64,000 nt of DNA from Paludisphaera rhizosphaerae (GCF_011065895.1 NZ_JAALCR010000027.1:21515-85514); one strand, 5' to 3'; shown: positions 35,296-45,351, counted from the stretch's first letter. The notes: a model not told the origin generated them from the sequence alone. A program made the numbers and translations.

Positions 35296-36600
35296 TCAGC
35301 TCAGCTTGGTAAAGCCGGGGACGGCGATCGGCGCGACCGGCAGCGGGTCGGGGCCGAAGGCGTACGACGGCGGGCTGAGGTCCTGGGCCGAGTCGAGGAT
35401 CTGCTGCGGGGTGACGATCTCCCCGGTATACGCGGCGGCGCGGCCCATCAGGCCCAGCAGCGTGGAGGACGCGGCCTGCTCGCCGTTGTTGAGGATCTTC
35501 CCGGCCCGGAGCGCGGCGTACATCTCGTCGTGCTCGACCTGGTACATGTCGTACTTCTTGGTGTCGCCGGTGTCGCGATAGCGCCACTTGTTCTTGCCGC
35601 TGAGGGAGTTCCCGAAGACGTCGGCCGTACCGTCGCTCCCCAGGATGTAGTCCTTCACGCGGTTGGCCGAATTGACCCAGTGGCGGCACTGGTGATAGCC
35701 GCGCACGTTGTTCTCGTACTCGTAGACGATCGAGAAGTGGTCATAGATGTTGCCGTACTTCGGATCGGTCCGCACGGTCCGGCCGCCGACGCCGAAGCAG
35801 CGCTCAGGGAGCTTGTCGCGCATCGCCCAGGCCATGGTGTCCAGGCCGTGGATGGCCTGCTCGACGATATGGTCGCCGGAGAGCCAGGTGTAGTAGTACC
35901 AGTTGCGCTGCTGGTATTCCATGTCCGACCCGCACTGTTCACGGGTCTTGCGGGGTTCCCAGACGCCCTGCGAGTTGTACGTGGTCTCGATCGTCCGGAT
36001 CTCACCGATCTGGCCGTCGAAGACCTGCTGCATGGTGGCCCGGCGCGGCGGGTGGTAGCGCCAGCAGAAGCCGTTGACGATGGAGACGTTCTTGGCCTTG
36101 GCGTCCTGCACGGCCTTGAGGAACTTGCGGAGGCCGGGGCCGTCGACCGCCATCGGCTTCTCAACGAAGGCGTGGACGCCCTTCTCGACGGCGTAGGCGG
36201 TGTGGAGGGGGCGGAAGTGGGGCGTCGTGGCCAGGACGACGACGTCGACCTGATCGATGACGTTCTTGTAGGCGTCGAACCCGGTGTAGCAGTGGTCCTT
36301 GTCGGCCACGACCCGCGAGCCGACCGACGAGCCCTTCAGCGCTGAGACGCACTCGGCCAGTCGATCGCCGAACAGGTCGCCGATCGCGACGAGCTTGGTC
36401 CCGCTGTCAGCCGAAAGAGCCTGTTCCGCCGCCCCCGTGCCTCGACCGCCGGCGCCGACGAGGCCGACCTTGATCGTGTCGCTGCCGCCCGCGTGGACCA
36501 TCGGCGCCCAGGAAGCCGCGGCCCCAACCGCCGCGACGGCGGATCCCTTCAGAAACTCACGTCGACTCGCCCCGTCGTTCGCGCAAGGTCGCTCGGTCAC
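35296..36600 (-). CDS. Tat-exported Gfo/Idh/MocA family oxidoreductase
   Basis: This 434-residue protein starts at GTG 36600 with AGGAG 9 bases upstream. The Tat signal is SRREFLKGSAVAAVGAAASW. The Rossmann nucleotide-binding motif is KVGLVGAGGRGTGAAEQAL, and family motifs are VVVLATTPHFRPLHTAYAVE and the sugar-dehydrogenase EKPMAVDGPGLRKF. The substrate-binding domain has GFCWRYHPPR and HIVEQAIHGLDTMAWAMRDK. Exported Gfo/Idh/MocA proteins are common in Planctomycetes; they bind NAD(P) and act on sugars or inositols. The specific substrate is not readable. It is divergent from poxB. Confidence 0.93.
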   Translation of the reverse strand: MTERPCANDGASRREFLKGSAVAAVGAAASWAPMVHAGGSDTIKVGLVGAGGRGTGAAEQALSADSGTKLVAIGDLFGDRLAECVSALKGSSVGSRVVADKDHCYTGFDAYKNVIDQVDVVVLATTPHFRPLHTAYAVEKGVHAFVEKPMAVDGPGLRKFLKAVQDAKAKNVSIVNGFCWRYHPPRRATMQQVFDGQIGEIRTIETTYNSQGVWEPRKTREQCGSDMEYQQRNWYYYTWLSGDHIVEQAIHGLDTMAWAMRDKLPERCFGVGGRTVRTDPKYGNIYDHFSIVYEYENNVRGYHQCRHWVNSANRVKDYILGSDGTADVFGNSLSGKNKWRYRDTGDTKKYDMYQVEHDEMYAALRAGKILNNGEQAASSTLLGLMGRAAAYTGEIVTPQQILDSAQDLSPPSYAFGPDPLPVAPIAVPGFTKLS

Positions 36601-36969
36601 GGCAAAATCTCCTGATGACTGGATGAGTGGAGATGCCATCCGGCCGGTCGACCCGACCGTCACGCGCCGCCAGTGAGAAGGCGACGCCGATCGGCCGACC
36701 CGCTGCGATCCGTGGATGATGGATCGAGCCCGGACGACGGCTTGTGTCGCGACACATCCTACATCACCCGCCGTCGTGGTCGCCAGCGAGAAATGGCCGT
36801 CGCCGCGGGGCTGCGAAGCTTCAATCGGCCTTCGATACGGAACTCCGGCGGTACCGCCGGCAATTCCAGATCGTCCTAACGGCTTGGGATTTGCTGGCAA
36901 TCACCCCTACGTCCCCTAAAATGCGTCCCATCCACCAGAAGTACGATCAACGACGAAGGAGGAGAAGCG
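36601..36969. promoter_or_regulatory. Divergent promoter region with perfect 14-bp palindrome
   Basis: The 369-base gap between the divergent oxidoreductase and PoxB-like genes has no gene. It contains the perfect palindrome TGTGTCGCGACACA (36743-36756), a good candidate operator. The PoxB gene is preceded by a strong AAGGAGGAG site. Confidence 0.55.
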
Positions 36970-38703
36970 ATGGCGCAATCGGTCAGCGAAGTCTTCGTCG
37001 ACACCCTCGTCGCGGCGGGGGTGAGGCGGGTCTATGGGGTGGTCGGCGACTCGCTGAACGGGATCACCGAAGTGATCCGCCGCCGCGAGGGGATCGACTG
37101 GATGCACGTCCGGCACGAGGAGGTCGCCGCCTTCGCGGCCGGGGCCGAAGCTCACCTGACGGGCGAACTGGCCGTCTGCGCGGGCAGTTGCGGGCCAGGG
37201 AACATGCACCTCATCAACGGACTGTACGACTGCCACCGCAGCCGGGTCCCGGTCCTCGCCATCGCCGCGCAGATCCCCAGCAGCGAGTTGGGCTCAAACT
37301 ACTTCCAGGAGACCAACCCTCAGCTTCTGTTCAAGGATTGCAGCCATTATTGCGAGTTCATCTCCCAGGCCGAGCATGCGATTCGCGTGCTGGGGATCGC
37401 CATGAGAACGGCGATCGCCAGGAAGGGCGTGGCCGTCGTGATCCTCCCCGGCGACGTCGCCCTGCGGAGCACCTCGGCCAGGCCCGCGTTCCTGGCGATG
37501 GACTACTCGCCCTCGCTGGTTCAGCCGCCGTCGGAATCGATCTCCGCCGCGGCCGACCTCCTGAACACGGCCGACCGCGTCGCGATCCTCGGCGGCGCGG
37601 GCTGCGCGGGGGCGCATGACGAGTTGATGCAAACGGCAAGCCAGCTCAAGGCGCCGATCGTCCACGCGATGCGGGGCAAGGAGCACATCGAGCCCGACAA
37701 CCCGTTCGACGTCGGCATGACCGGCCTGCTGGGGTTCTCCTCCGGCTACCACGCGATGATGAACTGCGACGCCCTGCTGATGCTGGGGACCGACTTCCCC
37801 TACCCGCAGTTCTACCCCACCGGCGCGAAGATCGTGCAGGTGGACGTCCGCGGCGAGCAGATCGGTCGTCGCACCCGCGTCGACCTGGGTCTGATCGGCG
37901 GCGTCAAGGAAACGCTGACCGCACTGTCGCCGCTCCTGACGAACAAGCCCGACCGCACTTACCTGGACGACTGCCTGGAACACTACGCGAAAACCCGCGA
38001 GAGCCTGGACGATCTGGCCGTCGGCTCGCCGGGACGAAAGCCGATCCACCCTCAGTACGTCGCCAGGGAGATCAACGCCCTGGCCGCCGACGACGCCGTG
38101 TTCACCTGCGACGTCGGCACGCCGACGATCTGGGCCGCGCGTTATCTGCATATGAACGGCCGTCGTCGTCTGCTTGGATCGTTCAGCCACGGCTCGATGG
38201 CCAACGCCCTGTCGCAGGCCGTGGGCGCGCAGGCGTCGCATCCGGGGCGACAGGTGGTGAGCCTGAGCGGCGACGGCGGCCTGGCCATGCTGCTGGGCGA
38301 CCTGCTGACGCTCCGACAGCTCAAGCTCCCAGCCAAGGTCGTCGTCTTCAACAACGGCTCGCTCGGCTTCGTCGAGTTGGAGATGAAGGCCGCCGGACTC
38401 CTCGAATACGGCACTGACCTGGTCAACCCGGACTTCGCCAGGCTGGCGCAGTCGGCCGACATCATGGGCCTCCGCGTCGAGGACCCCGTCGACGTCCGCC
38501 CCGCGCTCCAGCAGGCGTTCGCCCACGACGGCCCAGCCCTCGTCGACATCGTGGTCAACCGCCAGGAACTCGCCATGCCGCCGTCGATCTCGGCCTCACA
38601 GGCGCTGGGCTTCAGCCTCTATCTCATCCGGGCCGTTATTGACGGCCGCGGCGAGTCGGTCGTCGACCTGGCGAAGACCAACTTCCTATCGCGTGGAAAG
38701 TAA
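36970..38703 (+). CDS. poxB: PoxB-like ThDP-dependent pyruvate oxidase/dehydrogenase
   Basis: This 577-residue enzyme has an AAGGAGG site. The N-terminal Pyr domain includes [20 protein letters not shown] with the conserved catalytic Glu50, and [20 protein letters not shown]. The central FAD-binding domain lies at about 190-340. The C-terminal PP domain has the ThDP/Mg motif [10 protein letters not shown] and [16 protein letters not shown]. The order and length match E. coli PoxB (572 residues), which decarboxylates pyruvate to acetate and CO2 with quinone reduction at the membrane. The C-terminal membrane-binding peptide is not obvious. It shares a divergent promoter region with the Gfo/Idh/MocA gene. 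Confidence 0.88.
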   Translation: MAQSVSEVFVDTLVAAGVRRVYGVVGDSLNGITEVIRRREGIDWMHVRHEEVAAFAAGAEAHLTGELAVCAGSCGPGNMHLINGLYDCHRSRVPVLAIAAQIPSSELGSNYFQETNPQLLFKDCSHYCEFISQAEHAIRVLGIAMRTAIARKGVAVVILPGDVALRSTSARPAFLAMDYSPSLVQPPSESISAAADLLNTADRVAILGGAGCAGAHDELMQTASQLKAPIVHAMRGKEHIEPDNPFDVGMTGLLGFSSGYHAMMNCDALLMLGTDFPYPQFYPTGAKIVQVDVRGEQIGRRTRVDLGLIGGVKETLTALSPLLTNKPDRTYLDDCLEHYAKTRESLDDLAVGSPGRKPIHPQYVAREINALAADDAVFTCDVGTPTIWAARYLHMNGRRRLLGSFSHGSMANALSQAVGAQASHPGRQVVSLSGDGGLAMLLGDLLTLRQLKLPAKVVVFNNGSLGFVELEMKAAGLLEYGTDLVNPDFARLAQSADIMGLRVEDPVDVRPALQQAFAHDGPALVDIVVNRQELAMPPSISASQALGFSLYLIRAVIDGRGESVVDLAKTNFLSRGK

Positions 38704-38738
38704 AACGCGACCCGTCGGTAAGAGTCGGAAGTGCCTCC

Positions 38739-38838
38739 TGGGTGCCATGCCCACTCTCGCCGTGGGCATGCGATCGGCGACGGTCTCGCGACCATCCCTC
38801 GCCGGTCCATGGCCACCCAAGGGCGGCCATGGCACCCA
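38739..38838 (+). repeat. Palindromic mobile-like repeat, copy B
   Basis: This ~100-bp element begins TGGGTGCCATGCCCAC and ends GGCCATGGCACCCA, so its ends are inverted. It matches the reverse complement of copy A at 30039-30135, including the core CATGCGATCGGCGACGGTC (38767-38785). It lies in the 154-base gap between the poxB-like gene and cutC. Confidence 0.85.
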
Positions 38839-38857
38839 GCAAAACCGATCCTCCCCT

Positions 38858-39616
38858 ATGAATGACGAGACCAACACTCCAAGATCCCATCCGCTGGTCG
38901 AGATCTGCGTCGGCGACCTGCGCTCCGCGCTGGCGGCGGGCGAAGGGGGCGCCGACCGGGTGGAACTCTGCGACCGTCTGGAGGTCGGCGGGACGACCCC
39001 CAGCGCGGGGACGATCGCCGAGGCCTGCCGCCGTCTGACGATCCCCGTCCACGTCCTGATCCGCGTTCGCGCCGGCGACTTCGTCCCCAACGATCCGGAG
39101 TGGGCCGCGATGCGCGACGACGTCGACGCGGCCCGCCGCCTGGGCGCCTCGGGCGTGGTGATCGGCGCGCTGCATCGCGACGGGACGATCGACCGCGACG
39201 AGACCGCCCGCCTCGTCGAACTCGCCCGGCCGATGAGCGTGACGTTCCACAAGGCGTTCGACCAAACGCCCGACCTCGGCGAGGCCCTCGAAACGCTGAT
39301 CGACCTGGGAGTCGACCGCGTGCTGACCTCCGGAGGCCGGCCTTCGGCCGAGGAAGGCGCGGACGCTCTGGCGAGCCTGATCGCTCAGGCCGGCGACCGC
39401 ATCGGCGTGATCGTCGCCGGCCGGCTCTCGCTGGCGAATCTCCCGGCCGTGGTCCGCCGCACGGCCGCGCGCGAGGTTCACCTCGGTTCCGCGGCCGTCG
39501 ACGCCGTCGGAAGCTCCTGCACGTTCAACCCACGAGACGGCTCCACCCTCGACTGGTCGGGCGTCACGGCGGAGAAAGTGCGGCGGATCATGGAGGTCGT
39601 CGTTACTTGTCGATGA
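38858..39616 (+). CDS. cutC: CutC family copper homeostasis-type protein
   Basis: This 252-residue protein starts at ATG 38858; the longer frame runs through the repeat element and is rejected. CutC signatures are VEICVGDLRSALAAGEGGAD, RVELCDRLEVGGTTPSAG, VHVLIRVRAGDF, the HKAFDQTPDLGEALETLIDL strand and DRVLTSGGRPSAEEG. It is a TIM-barrel protein, cytoplasmic and dimeric; its role in copper handling is disputed even in E. coli. Its 3' end overlaps that of the opposing dehydrogenase fusion by 14 bases. Confidence 0.92.
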   Translation: MNDETNTPRSHPLVEICVGDLRSALAAGEGGADRVELCDRLEVGGTTPSAGTIAEACRRLTIPVHVLIRVRAGDFVPNDPEWAAMRDDVDAARRLGASGVVIGALHRDGTIDRDETARLVELARPMSVTFHKAFDQTPDLGEALETLIDLGVDRVLTSGGRPSAEEGADALASLIAQAGDRIGVIVAGRLSLANLPAVVRRTAAREVHLGSAAVDAVGSSCTFNPRDGSTLDWSGVTAEKVRRIMEVVVTCR

Positions 39617-42600
39617 TCGGCTGGCTGACGCGGAGGTACGCGAGCAGGTCGCGAAGCTGGGCGTCGGACAGGTCGTCGAGCAGGCCCTCCGGCATGATGG
39701 AGGTCTTCGAGGGCTCGAACGCCTCGACGTCGGTACGGGCGAAGGTGCGTTCCTCTCCGTCAGACGTGCGCAGGACGATGACGTTCGGGTCCATGTCAGC
39801 GCAGACGCCGGCGAAGACGCGGCCGTCCGTGGTGGCGAGCGTGTAGGGGACGTAGCCTTCGCGGATCTCGGCCGATGGGGCGACGAGCGCCGGCAGAAGC
39901 ACGTCGACGTCGTCGCGGCGGAACGAGGTCAACTCGGGCCCGACCTTCCCTCCCTTGCCGAACAGGGCGTGGCAGCGTTCGCAACGCTCCTGGTAGATCG
40001 TCCGCCCCGCCTTGGGGACGCCGCCGCCGGCGCGGGCGACTTCGGCCAGCCGGGCGACCTTGGCCTTGAAGTCGGCCGGCGTGGCAGGGGCTGCGCCGAA
40101 CGCGCGGTCGGCCAGGGCGTCGACCTTTGCATCCTTCAATGCCCGGAGCCGCGCGACGACCTCGCGGGGGATTGTCTTCGGGTCGATCCGCCCGTCGTTC
40201 GCGGCCTCAAGGAACTTCGCCGCCCAGGCGCGACGGGTCGCCAGCAGACCCCAGGCTGAGGACAAAAGATCGTCGGAGAGTGACGGATAAACCGCCAGGA
40301 CCTCGTCGGCGATCGCTGGATCGTCGTACACGGCGAGCGCCCCGAAGGCCGCCGAGCGGAGCGGATTGACGGGCGAGTTGCGGGCGATGGACTCGATCGC
40401 GGGCCGGCAGGCGTCGACGCGGACTTCACCCAGGACCCGGAGGTACTGGAGTTGCTTCTCGCGGTCGCCGGTGGGACTGGCGAGGGTCTTGATCGCCTCG
40501 GCGACGGCCTCCGGTTTCGCGCGTCGCAGGCCCAGGACGACCGACGAGCCGCCGTGACGCTCCATCGCCTCGGCCAGCTTGGGCGGGAGCCCCGCCGTGG
40601 AGCGTCCCATGAAGGCGGCTTCCAGCCCAGTCATCAGCCGGGCGACGTGCGCGGGGCTGGGCGCCGAATCCAGCAGCCGGACGCAGCCCTCCAGATCCTT
40701 GCGCCCGCCGGCCGCGGCCAGGCGACGCATCAACCGCTCCTCGATCGTCGATGCGGCGATCGGCGCGTCCCAGGTCGCGGGATCGGTGAAGAGGGAGAGG
40801 ACGGCTTCCGGATCGGTCGTCGTCTTCGCCTCGACGGCCCACCAGAGCAGCAGCGGAATCTGGATGTCCGTCGCGTCCTCGCCCCGGCGGAGCAGGGGGG
40901 CGACGACCGCCAGCGCCTCGCGCGCCGGCAATCGCCTGGCCGAGGCCGCCATTTGCGCGCGGACCTCGACGTTCGGCTCGGTCGCGGCCGTCGCGGTGAT
41001 CGCCTGGACGACCTCCGCCGCCGGCTTGCCGTCGTCGCAGGCCAATCGAACGGCCCACGACCGGACCGACTCATCGTCGTGATGCAGGGCGGCGAGCGTC
41101 GTCGGCGTGTCCAGCCCGCCGACGAGGTTCAACGCCCAAAGGGCCTCCAGCGCCCGGCCGCCTTTGAGTCGCTCCCGCAATTCGGCCGCGATCGACGCGT
41201 CCTTGCGATCGCCGATCAACCGCAGCGCCGTGAAGCGGACCCAGCGGTTCGGGTCGTCGAGCCGGTCGACCAGTTCACGCGAGGAGAGCCGGGACAGGTC
41301 GACGGCCGCGCCACCCGGCTTCGCGTCGCGGGGGCGCAGTCGGTAGATGCGGCCCGTGTCCACGTCCACCAGCCCTTCGTTGTTCTTGAGGTGGCTGACG
41401 TACGAGTCGTGCCAGTCGGCGACGTACACAAAGCCGTCGGGGCCCGTCGTCAGGTCGACGGGGCGGAACCGGGCGTCGTCGGTCGTCATCGCATGACCGA
41501 CGTCCTCGGTGCGGAACGTCGAACCGTCCGGGATGACTCGGCTCATGACGACGTGATTCAGCAACGGGGCGACGCCGAGCAGCATTCCGTCATAACTCGA
41601 TGGAAGCCGCCCGCCCTGATAGATGAGGAAGTCGTGCGTGAACCGCGGCGTCTTGGCGTGCTTCATCGCCGGGAAGTAGCCGAAGGCGTAGGGGTTGGAG
41701 AGCGGCCCGTGCTTGTCGAACCCCTTCTGAAGATACGCCCCCTGGACGTAGTAGAACCCCCGCGTATCGCCGCCGTTGTGGCCGGAGAAAATCCGGCCAC
41801 GCGCGTCGACCTCCACGCCGAAGGCGTTGCCGCCCCCTTCGGCGAAGACCTCATACAACCGCTTCTCGGGATGGTAGCGCCAGACGAGCTGGCCCAGCGA
41901 GCGGACGGGCTCGCGGCCGTCGTCGAGGCCCGGGCGCGAGACGTGGCCGGAGACCGTGCTCCCCTGCGTCGCGTAGAGCCAGCCGTCGGGGCCCCAGGTC
42001 AGGCTGTTGACGACCGAGTGGGTGTCCTCCAGGCCGAAGCCCGTCAGGCGGACTTCGGGATCGCCGTCGGGGACGTCGTCGTTGTCGCGGTCGGGGTAGA
42101 AGAGGAGGTACGGCGGGTTCGTCACCCACACGCCCCCGCGCCCGCGTGCGACGGACGTGGCCAGGTTCAGGCCCTGGACGAACGTCTTGTGGCGGTCGTA
42201 TGAGCCGTCGCCGTCGGTGTCTTCGTGGATCGTGATCCGGTCCAATCCTCGGACGTGATTCGGCGGCGGCTGGGGGACCTTGTCATAGGCCACGCGCCAG
42301 ACGCCGTCGCGGCTGAGGATCTTCAGGCCGGCTGGGTGCGGATACTGGGCGTACTCGACGACCCACATCCGGCCGCGCTCGTCGAAATTGATGTTCACGG
42401 GCTGGCGGATCGTCGGCTCGCTCAGGACGAGGTCGACGGCCAGGTCGTCGGGCGTCTTGAACGAGGTCGCCGGCGCGGCGGGATCGCCGGGGGCGGGGCG
42501 GTCGACGGCCCAGAAGACGGCGTTGCGCAGGAGGCGGCGGAAGGAGGGGTTTTCAAAATCGCCGGGCGCGCCCAGCGAGGTGTAGAAAACGCGCTGGTTC

Positions 42601-44024
42601 CCCTTGAGGTTGACCCAGGCCGCGGGCTCTTCGGGCTGATTGGGGATCGCGCCGATCAGGAGCGGGATCGTCGTCGGGGCGAGCGGGCTGGTCTTGTAGA
42701 GCGACCCCTTGGCCGTGAAGCTCACGGCGACGCCGTCGAGGATCGGATGTCCCTTGGCCGACGGCGCGCGGGTGATGGTGGGGACGATGCCCTTGGGGTG
42801 ATGGTCGGCGTAATTGCCGCCCAGGACGTCGGCGTCGAGTTGGGGCCATTCGGCGTGGTCTTTCGGCCCCTTGCCTTTGGTGTTGAAGGCGTGGCTGGCC
42901 GTGCGGATGCCGATCACCGGCTTGCCCGAGGCGACGTAGTCCTTGATGAGCTTCAGTTGCTCGTTCGTCGGCGCTCGGCGGCGGGCGCTGATGAAGAGCA
43001 GGTCGGCGTCGGCCAGGGCTTCGACGCCGGGGAAGTCGTGGGGGTTCTTGGGGTCGGCGATGACGAACGTGCAGCGGATGCCCCTGGGTTCAAGCTCGGC
43101 GGCGGCGAAGGCGGGGAGGGTCTCGGCCGTGTTGTATTCGTCGTCGCCGATCACGAAGACGACGCGGGGGCGGTCCTCGGGCTTGAAGGCGAACGCCGGG
43201 CGGCCGGTCAGGTCGGTCGAGAGGATCGTCGGGCAGACGAACTTCTCGATGTGCTCGACGATCCGGTTCGTCCCCTCGAAGTGGGAGACGTAGGGCCATT
43301 TCCGCGAGTTGTACATCGTGTCGGTCAGGTCGCGGATGAGCACCACGTCCTTGCCGTTCTTCGCCAGGTTGCGGAGGCCGAACGGGCGGCCGAGAACGCA
43401 CATGTTCGTGTGAACGCCCGTCATCAGGACGTGTTCGACGCCCCGCGAGGCGAGCAGGTTCCAGACCTCGACGCCGGAGTCGCTGATGGCGTCCTCGTCG
43501 CGGATCTCGATGGCCGGGTTCTGCTTCTTGTAGGCGACGTACTCCTTGCAGCGCGGGCCGCAGTCGCAGCCGCCGTCGGTCTGATCCAGGGGATACGTCC
43601 CGCGCTCCTCGGCGGGGATCTTGTAGCACCACAAGGCGACGTCCTTGGGGACGTCGGCGGCCTGGGGGGCGTTCTTCGCCCGCAGCCGAGCGGGGTGGTC
43701 CTTGTAGACGTCCATGCAGCCGCTGGGCGAATGGACGATCAGCACGCCCTTCGCGCGGGCCTCGGCGATCACTCGGTTGAGGACCGGGGCCATCTCGCCG
43801 ACCCGCCGCGCGGCCCCTCGGCAATAGTGGTCGTCCCAGACGTCGCAGACGATCAGAGCGGTCTTCGACGGCTCCCAACTAGCGGTCGTCGAGACCATCT
43901 CGAACTTCGCCGGATCGGCGGCGATGGGTCGGCGGGACTGCTTGTGCAGCGTGTAAGAGGCGTCGTCCGCGGCGACCGCGCCGACGATCGACGAAAAGGC
44001 GAGGGCAACGAGGAAGGACCGCAT
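39603..44024 (-). CDS. Isochorismatase-ThuA-PVC-type heme-binding dehydrogenase fusion
   Basis: This 1,473-residue protein starts at ATG 44024 with GGAGG upstream. It has a signal peptide (MRSFLVALAFSSIVGAVAAD), then three enzyme-like parts. First is an isochorismatase/cysteine-hydrolase domain, about 45-265: Asp in TALIVCDVWDDHYC and Cys in VHTNMCVLG. Second is a ThuA-like domain, about 275-510: RVVFVIGDDEYN, LLFISARRRAP and GNYADHHPKG. Third is the PVC dehydrogenase-type propeller, about 540-930: MWVVEYAQYPHPAGLKILSR, DTDGDGSYDRHKTF and DGFVYVADWHDSYVSHL. HEAT-like helices (about 930-1320) and a cytochrome c domain with CERCH near 1344-1348 follow. It is periplasmic; the heme domain implies electron transfer. 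The combination of domains is unusual. Confidence 0.9.
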   Translation of the reverse strand: MRSFLVALAFSSIVGAVAADDASYTLHKQSRRPIAADPAKFEMVSTTASWEPSKTALIVCDVWDDHYCRGAARRVGEMAPVLNRVIAEARAKGVLIVHSPSGCMDVYKDHPARLRAKNAPQAADVPKDVALWCYKIPAEERGTYPLDQTDGGCDCGPRCKEYVAYKKQNPAIEIRDEDAISDSGVEVWNLLASRGVEHVLMTGVHTNMCVLGRPFGLRNLAKNGKDVVLIRDLTDTMYNSRKWPYVSHFEGTNRIVEHIEKFVCPTILSTDLTGRPAFAFKPEDRPRVVFVIGDDEYNTAETLPAFAAAELEPRGIRCTFVIADPKNPHDFPGVEALADADLLFISARRRAPTNEQLKLIKDYVASGKPVIGIRTASHAFNTKGKGPKDHAEWPQLDADVLGGNYADHHPKGIVPTITRAPSAKGHPILDGVAVSFTAKGSLYKTSPLAPTTIPLLIGAIPNQPEEPAAWVNLKGNQRVFYTSLGAPGDFENPSFRRLLRNAVFWAVDRPAPGDPAAPATSFKTPDDLAVDLVLSEPTIRQPVNINFDERGRMWVVEYAQYPHPAGLKILSRDGVWRVAYDKVPQPPPNHVRGLDRITIHEDTDGDGSYDRHKTFVQGLNLATSVARGRGGVWVTNPPYLLFYPDRDNDDVPDGDPEVRLTGFGLEDTHSVVNSLTWGPDGWLYATQGSTVSGHVSRPGLDDGREPVRSLGQLVWRYHPEKRLYEVFAEGGGNAFGVEVDARGRIFSGHNGGDTRGFYYVQGAYLQKGFDKHGPLSNPYAFGYFPAMKHAKTPRFTHDFLIYQGGRLPSSYDGMLLGVAPLLNHVVMSRVIPDGSTFRTEDVGHAMTTDDARFRPVDLTTGPDGFVYVADWHDSYVSHLKNNEGLVDVDTGRIYRLRPRDAKPGGAAVDLSRLSSRELVDRLDDPNRWVRFTALRLIGDRKDASIAAELRERLKGGRALEALWALNLVGGLDTPTTLAALHHDDESVRSWAVRLACDDGKPAAEVVQAITATAATEPNVEVRAQMAASARRLPAREALAVVAPLLRRGEDATDIQIPLLLWWAVEAKTTTDPEAVLSLFTDPATWDAPIAASTIEERLMRRLAAAGGRKDLEGCVRLLDSAPSPAHVARLMTGLEAAFMGRSTAGLPPKLAEAMERHGGSSVVLGLRRAKPEAVAEAIKTLASPTGDREKQLQYLRVLGEVRVDACRPAIESIARNSPVNPLRSAAFGALAVYDDPAIADEVLAVYPSLSDDLLSSAWGLLATRRAWAAKFLEAANDGRIDPKTIPREVVARLRALKDAKVDALADRAFGAAPATPADFKAKVARLAEVARAGGGVPKAGRTIYQERCERCHALFGKGGKVGPELTSFRRDDVDVLLPALVAPSAEIREGYVPYTLATTDGRVFAGVCADMDPNVIVLRTSDGEERTFARTDVEAFEPSKTSIMPEGLLDDLSDAQLRDLLAYLRVSQPIIDK

Positions 44025-44148
44025 CGGGGCCTCCGAGCGAGGGGATCGGGGCAGGGCCCCCGCACGGGGTTCGCGCGAAGGGGGGAAAACGGCTCGATTC
44101 TCCGTCCCCCTCGGTGTTGCGTCAACGATCCACCCCGCCTTGCGTAGC

Positions 44149-45351
44149 TCAGCCCTCCCGACGTCGCCTAGCGAGGCCGACACCCACGGCCATGGCTCCG
44201 AAAACCATCAGCGTTGTTGGCTCGGGGACCGGTGTGTAAGGGAGTTCCGGGAAGACGGCGTCGGGAGGCGTGGAGAGGTCGCCCGGGGTCAGCAGTACTT
44301 CCGCATAGGTACCCGGGAAGCTGAAGTTCCTCGCCGAAGCCAGGATCTGGCCAAGATCATTGATTGCAGACGCCCCCAATATCCTCCATCCGCTCGCGGG
44401 ATCGATCAAGTCGTTGAGGTTGGTCATCACACCGTCGTGATAGAGAAACCCCTGATCCGTATCGAAGCTTGATTTCCCCGGCGTTGACGAACGGCCGACG
44501 ACGTCTCCGTGATTGTTGATCCCATAAGCTATACCGTACGTATTGCCCGACAACATACCGAGATCGGTCGTCGTGCCGTCCGCGGCCCGCAGTGCTGCGT
44601 GGGCCAACTCGCCGCTGACAATATAGCCGGCGACAGCCCCCTGGTCGTTGATCGCCTGCCCGTGGAAAGACCCCAGGTCCGTCCAGGTCTCATTTCTCAG
44701 GACGAACGATTGCGCGAATACGTTGCTGGAATTCATCGTTGCCTGAACCAGCACATCGCCCGCGTTATTGATTGCCTGTACTTTCGCCCCGATGGCCCCC
44801 TCGGGAAGCCCCAGATCCTTCCACACGCCGTTCTGGTAGGACGACGGAACGTAGTTCGTCATGCCGCCAACCGTCCCCACCGCTCTTGAAGCGATGATCT
44901 CGCCGGAGTTGGTAAGAAGCCCGGCCTGCCCGAAGACGTTCGTGTACTGGCCCGATGAGGAATTATACAGCTCCGCCCCGTTGCTGGAGCCGACGACCGC
45001 TTGGCCTTTGTCGTTGAGGCCGCTGAAAGTCGACCCGGCGTACCGGAGGTTATAGCGGCCTGGATCGCCGTTCGCCGGTGAAATAATTGCCGGCAACGTC
45101 ACTCGGCCTCCCGCGTTCGGGTCGTAGAAGTAGGGCTGATTCTTGTACAGCATCTCCTGCGACGTCGGATAGACTTGCCAGTAAGTTCCAGTCACCTGGC
45201 CCAGATTGTTGAGCTGTGTCGGGTACACAGTGCCGCTAGAGTCGCTGAGGACCGTAACCTTGTACGACGAGCCGTACGAGCTCGAGTCGAAAAACGGCAC
45301 GCCAAGCGAAAGACTAACGAGCATAACCCAAACGAGTGCGATATGGCGCAC
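44149..45351 (-). CDS. PEP-CTERM sorted secreted protein with HAF-like repeats
   Basis: This 400-residue protein starts at GTG 45351 after GGGAGGG; the ORF extends upstream without support. The signal segment is HIALVWVMLVSLSLGVPF. Repeats of the pattern A-INDLGQI/INNHGDVVG recur (QLNNLGQVTG, GLNDKGQAVVGSS, AINNAGDVLVQ, AINDQGAVAGYI, GINNHGDVVGRS, AINDLGQILAS), resembling HAF repeats. The C-terminus is a PEP-CTERM sorting signal: VPEPTTLMVFGAMAVGVGLA followed by RRRREG. It should be exported and processed by an exosortase-type enzyme; no exosortase is in the window. Confidence 0.9.
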   Translation of the reverse strand: MRHIALVWVMLVSLSLGVPFFDSSSYGSSYKVTVLSDSSGTVYPTQLNNLGQVTGTYWQVYPTSQEMLYKNQPYFYDPNAGGRVTLPAIISPANGDPGRYNLRYAGSTFSGLNDKGQAVVGSSNGAELYNSSSGQYTNVFGQAGLLTNSGEIIASRAVGTVGGMTNYVPSSYQNGVWKDLGLPEGAIGAKVQAINNAGDVLVQATMNSSNVFAQSFVLRNETWTDLGSFHGQAINDQGAVAGYIVSGELAHAALRAADGTTTDLGMLSGNTYGIAYGINNHGDVVGRSSTPGKSSFDTDQGFLYHDGVMTNLNDLIDPASGWRILGASAINDLGQILASARNFSFPGTYAEVLLTPGDLSTPPDAVFPELPYTPVPEPTTLMVFGAMAVGVGLARRRREG

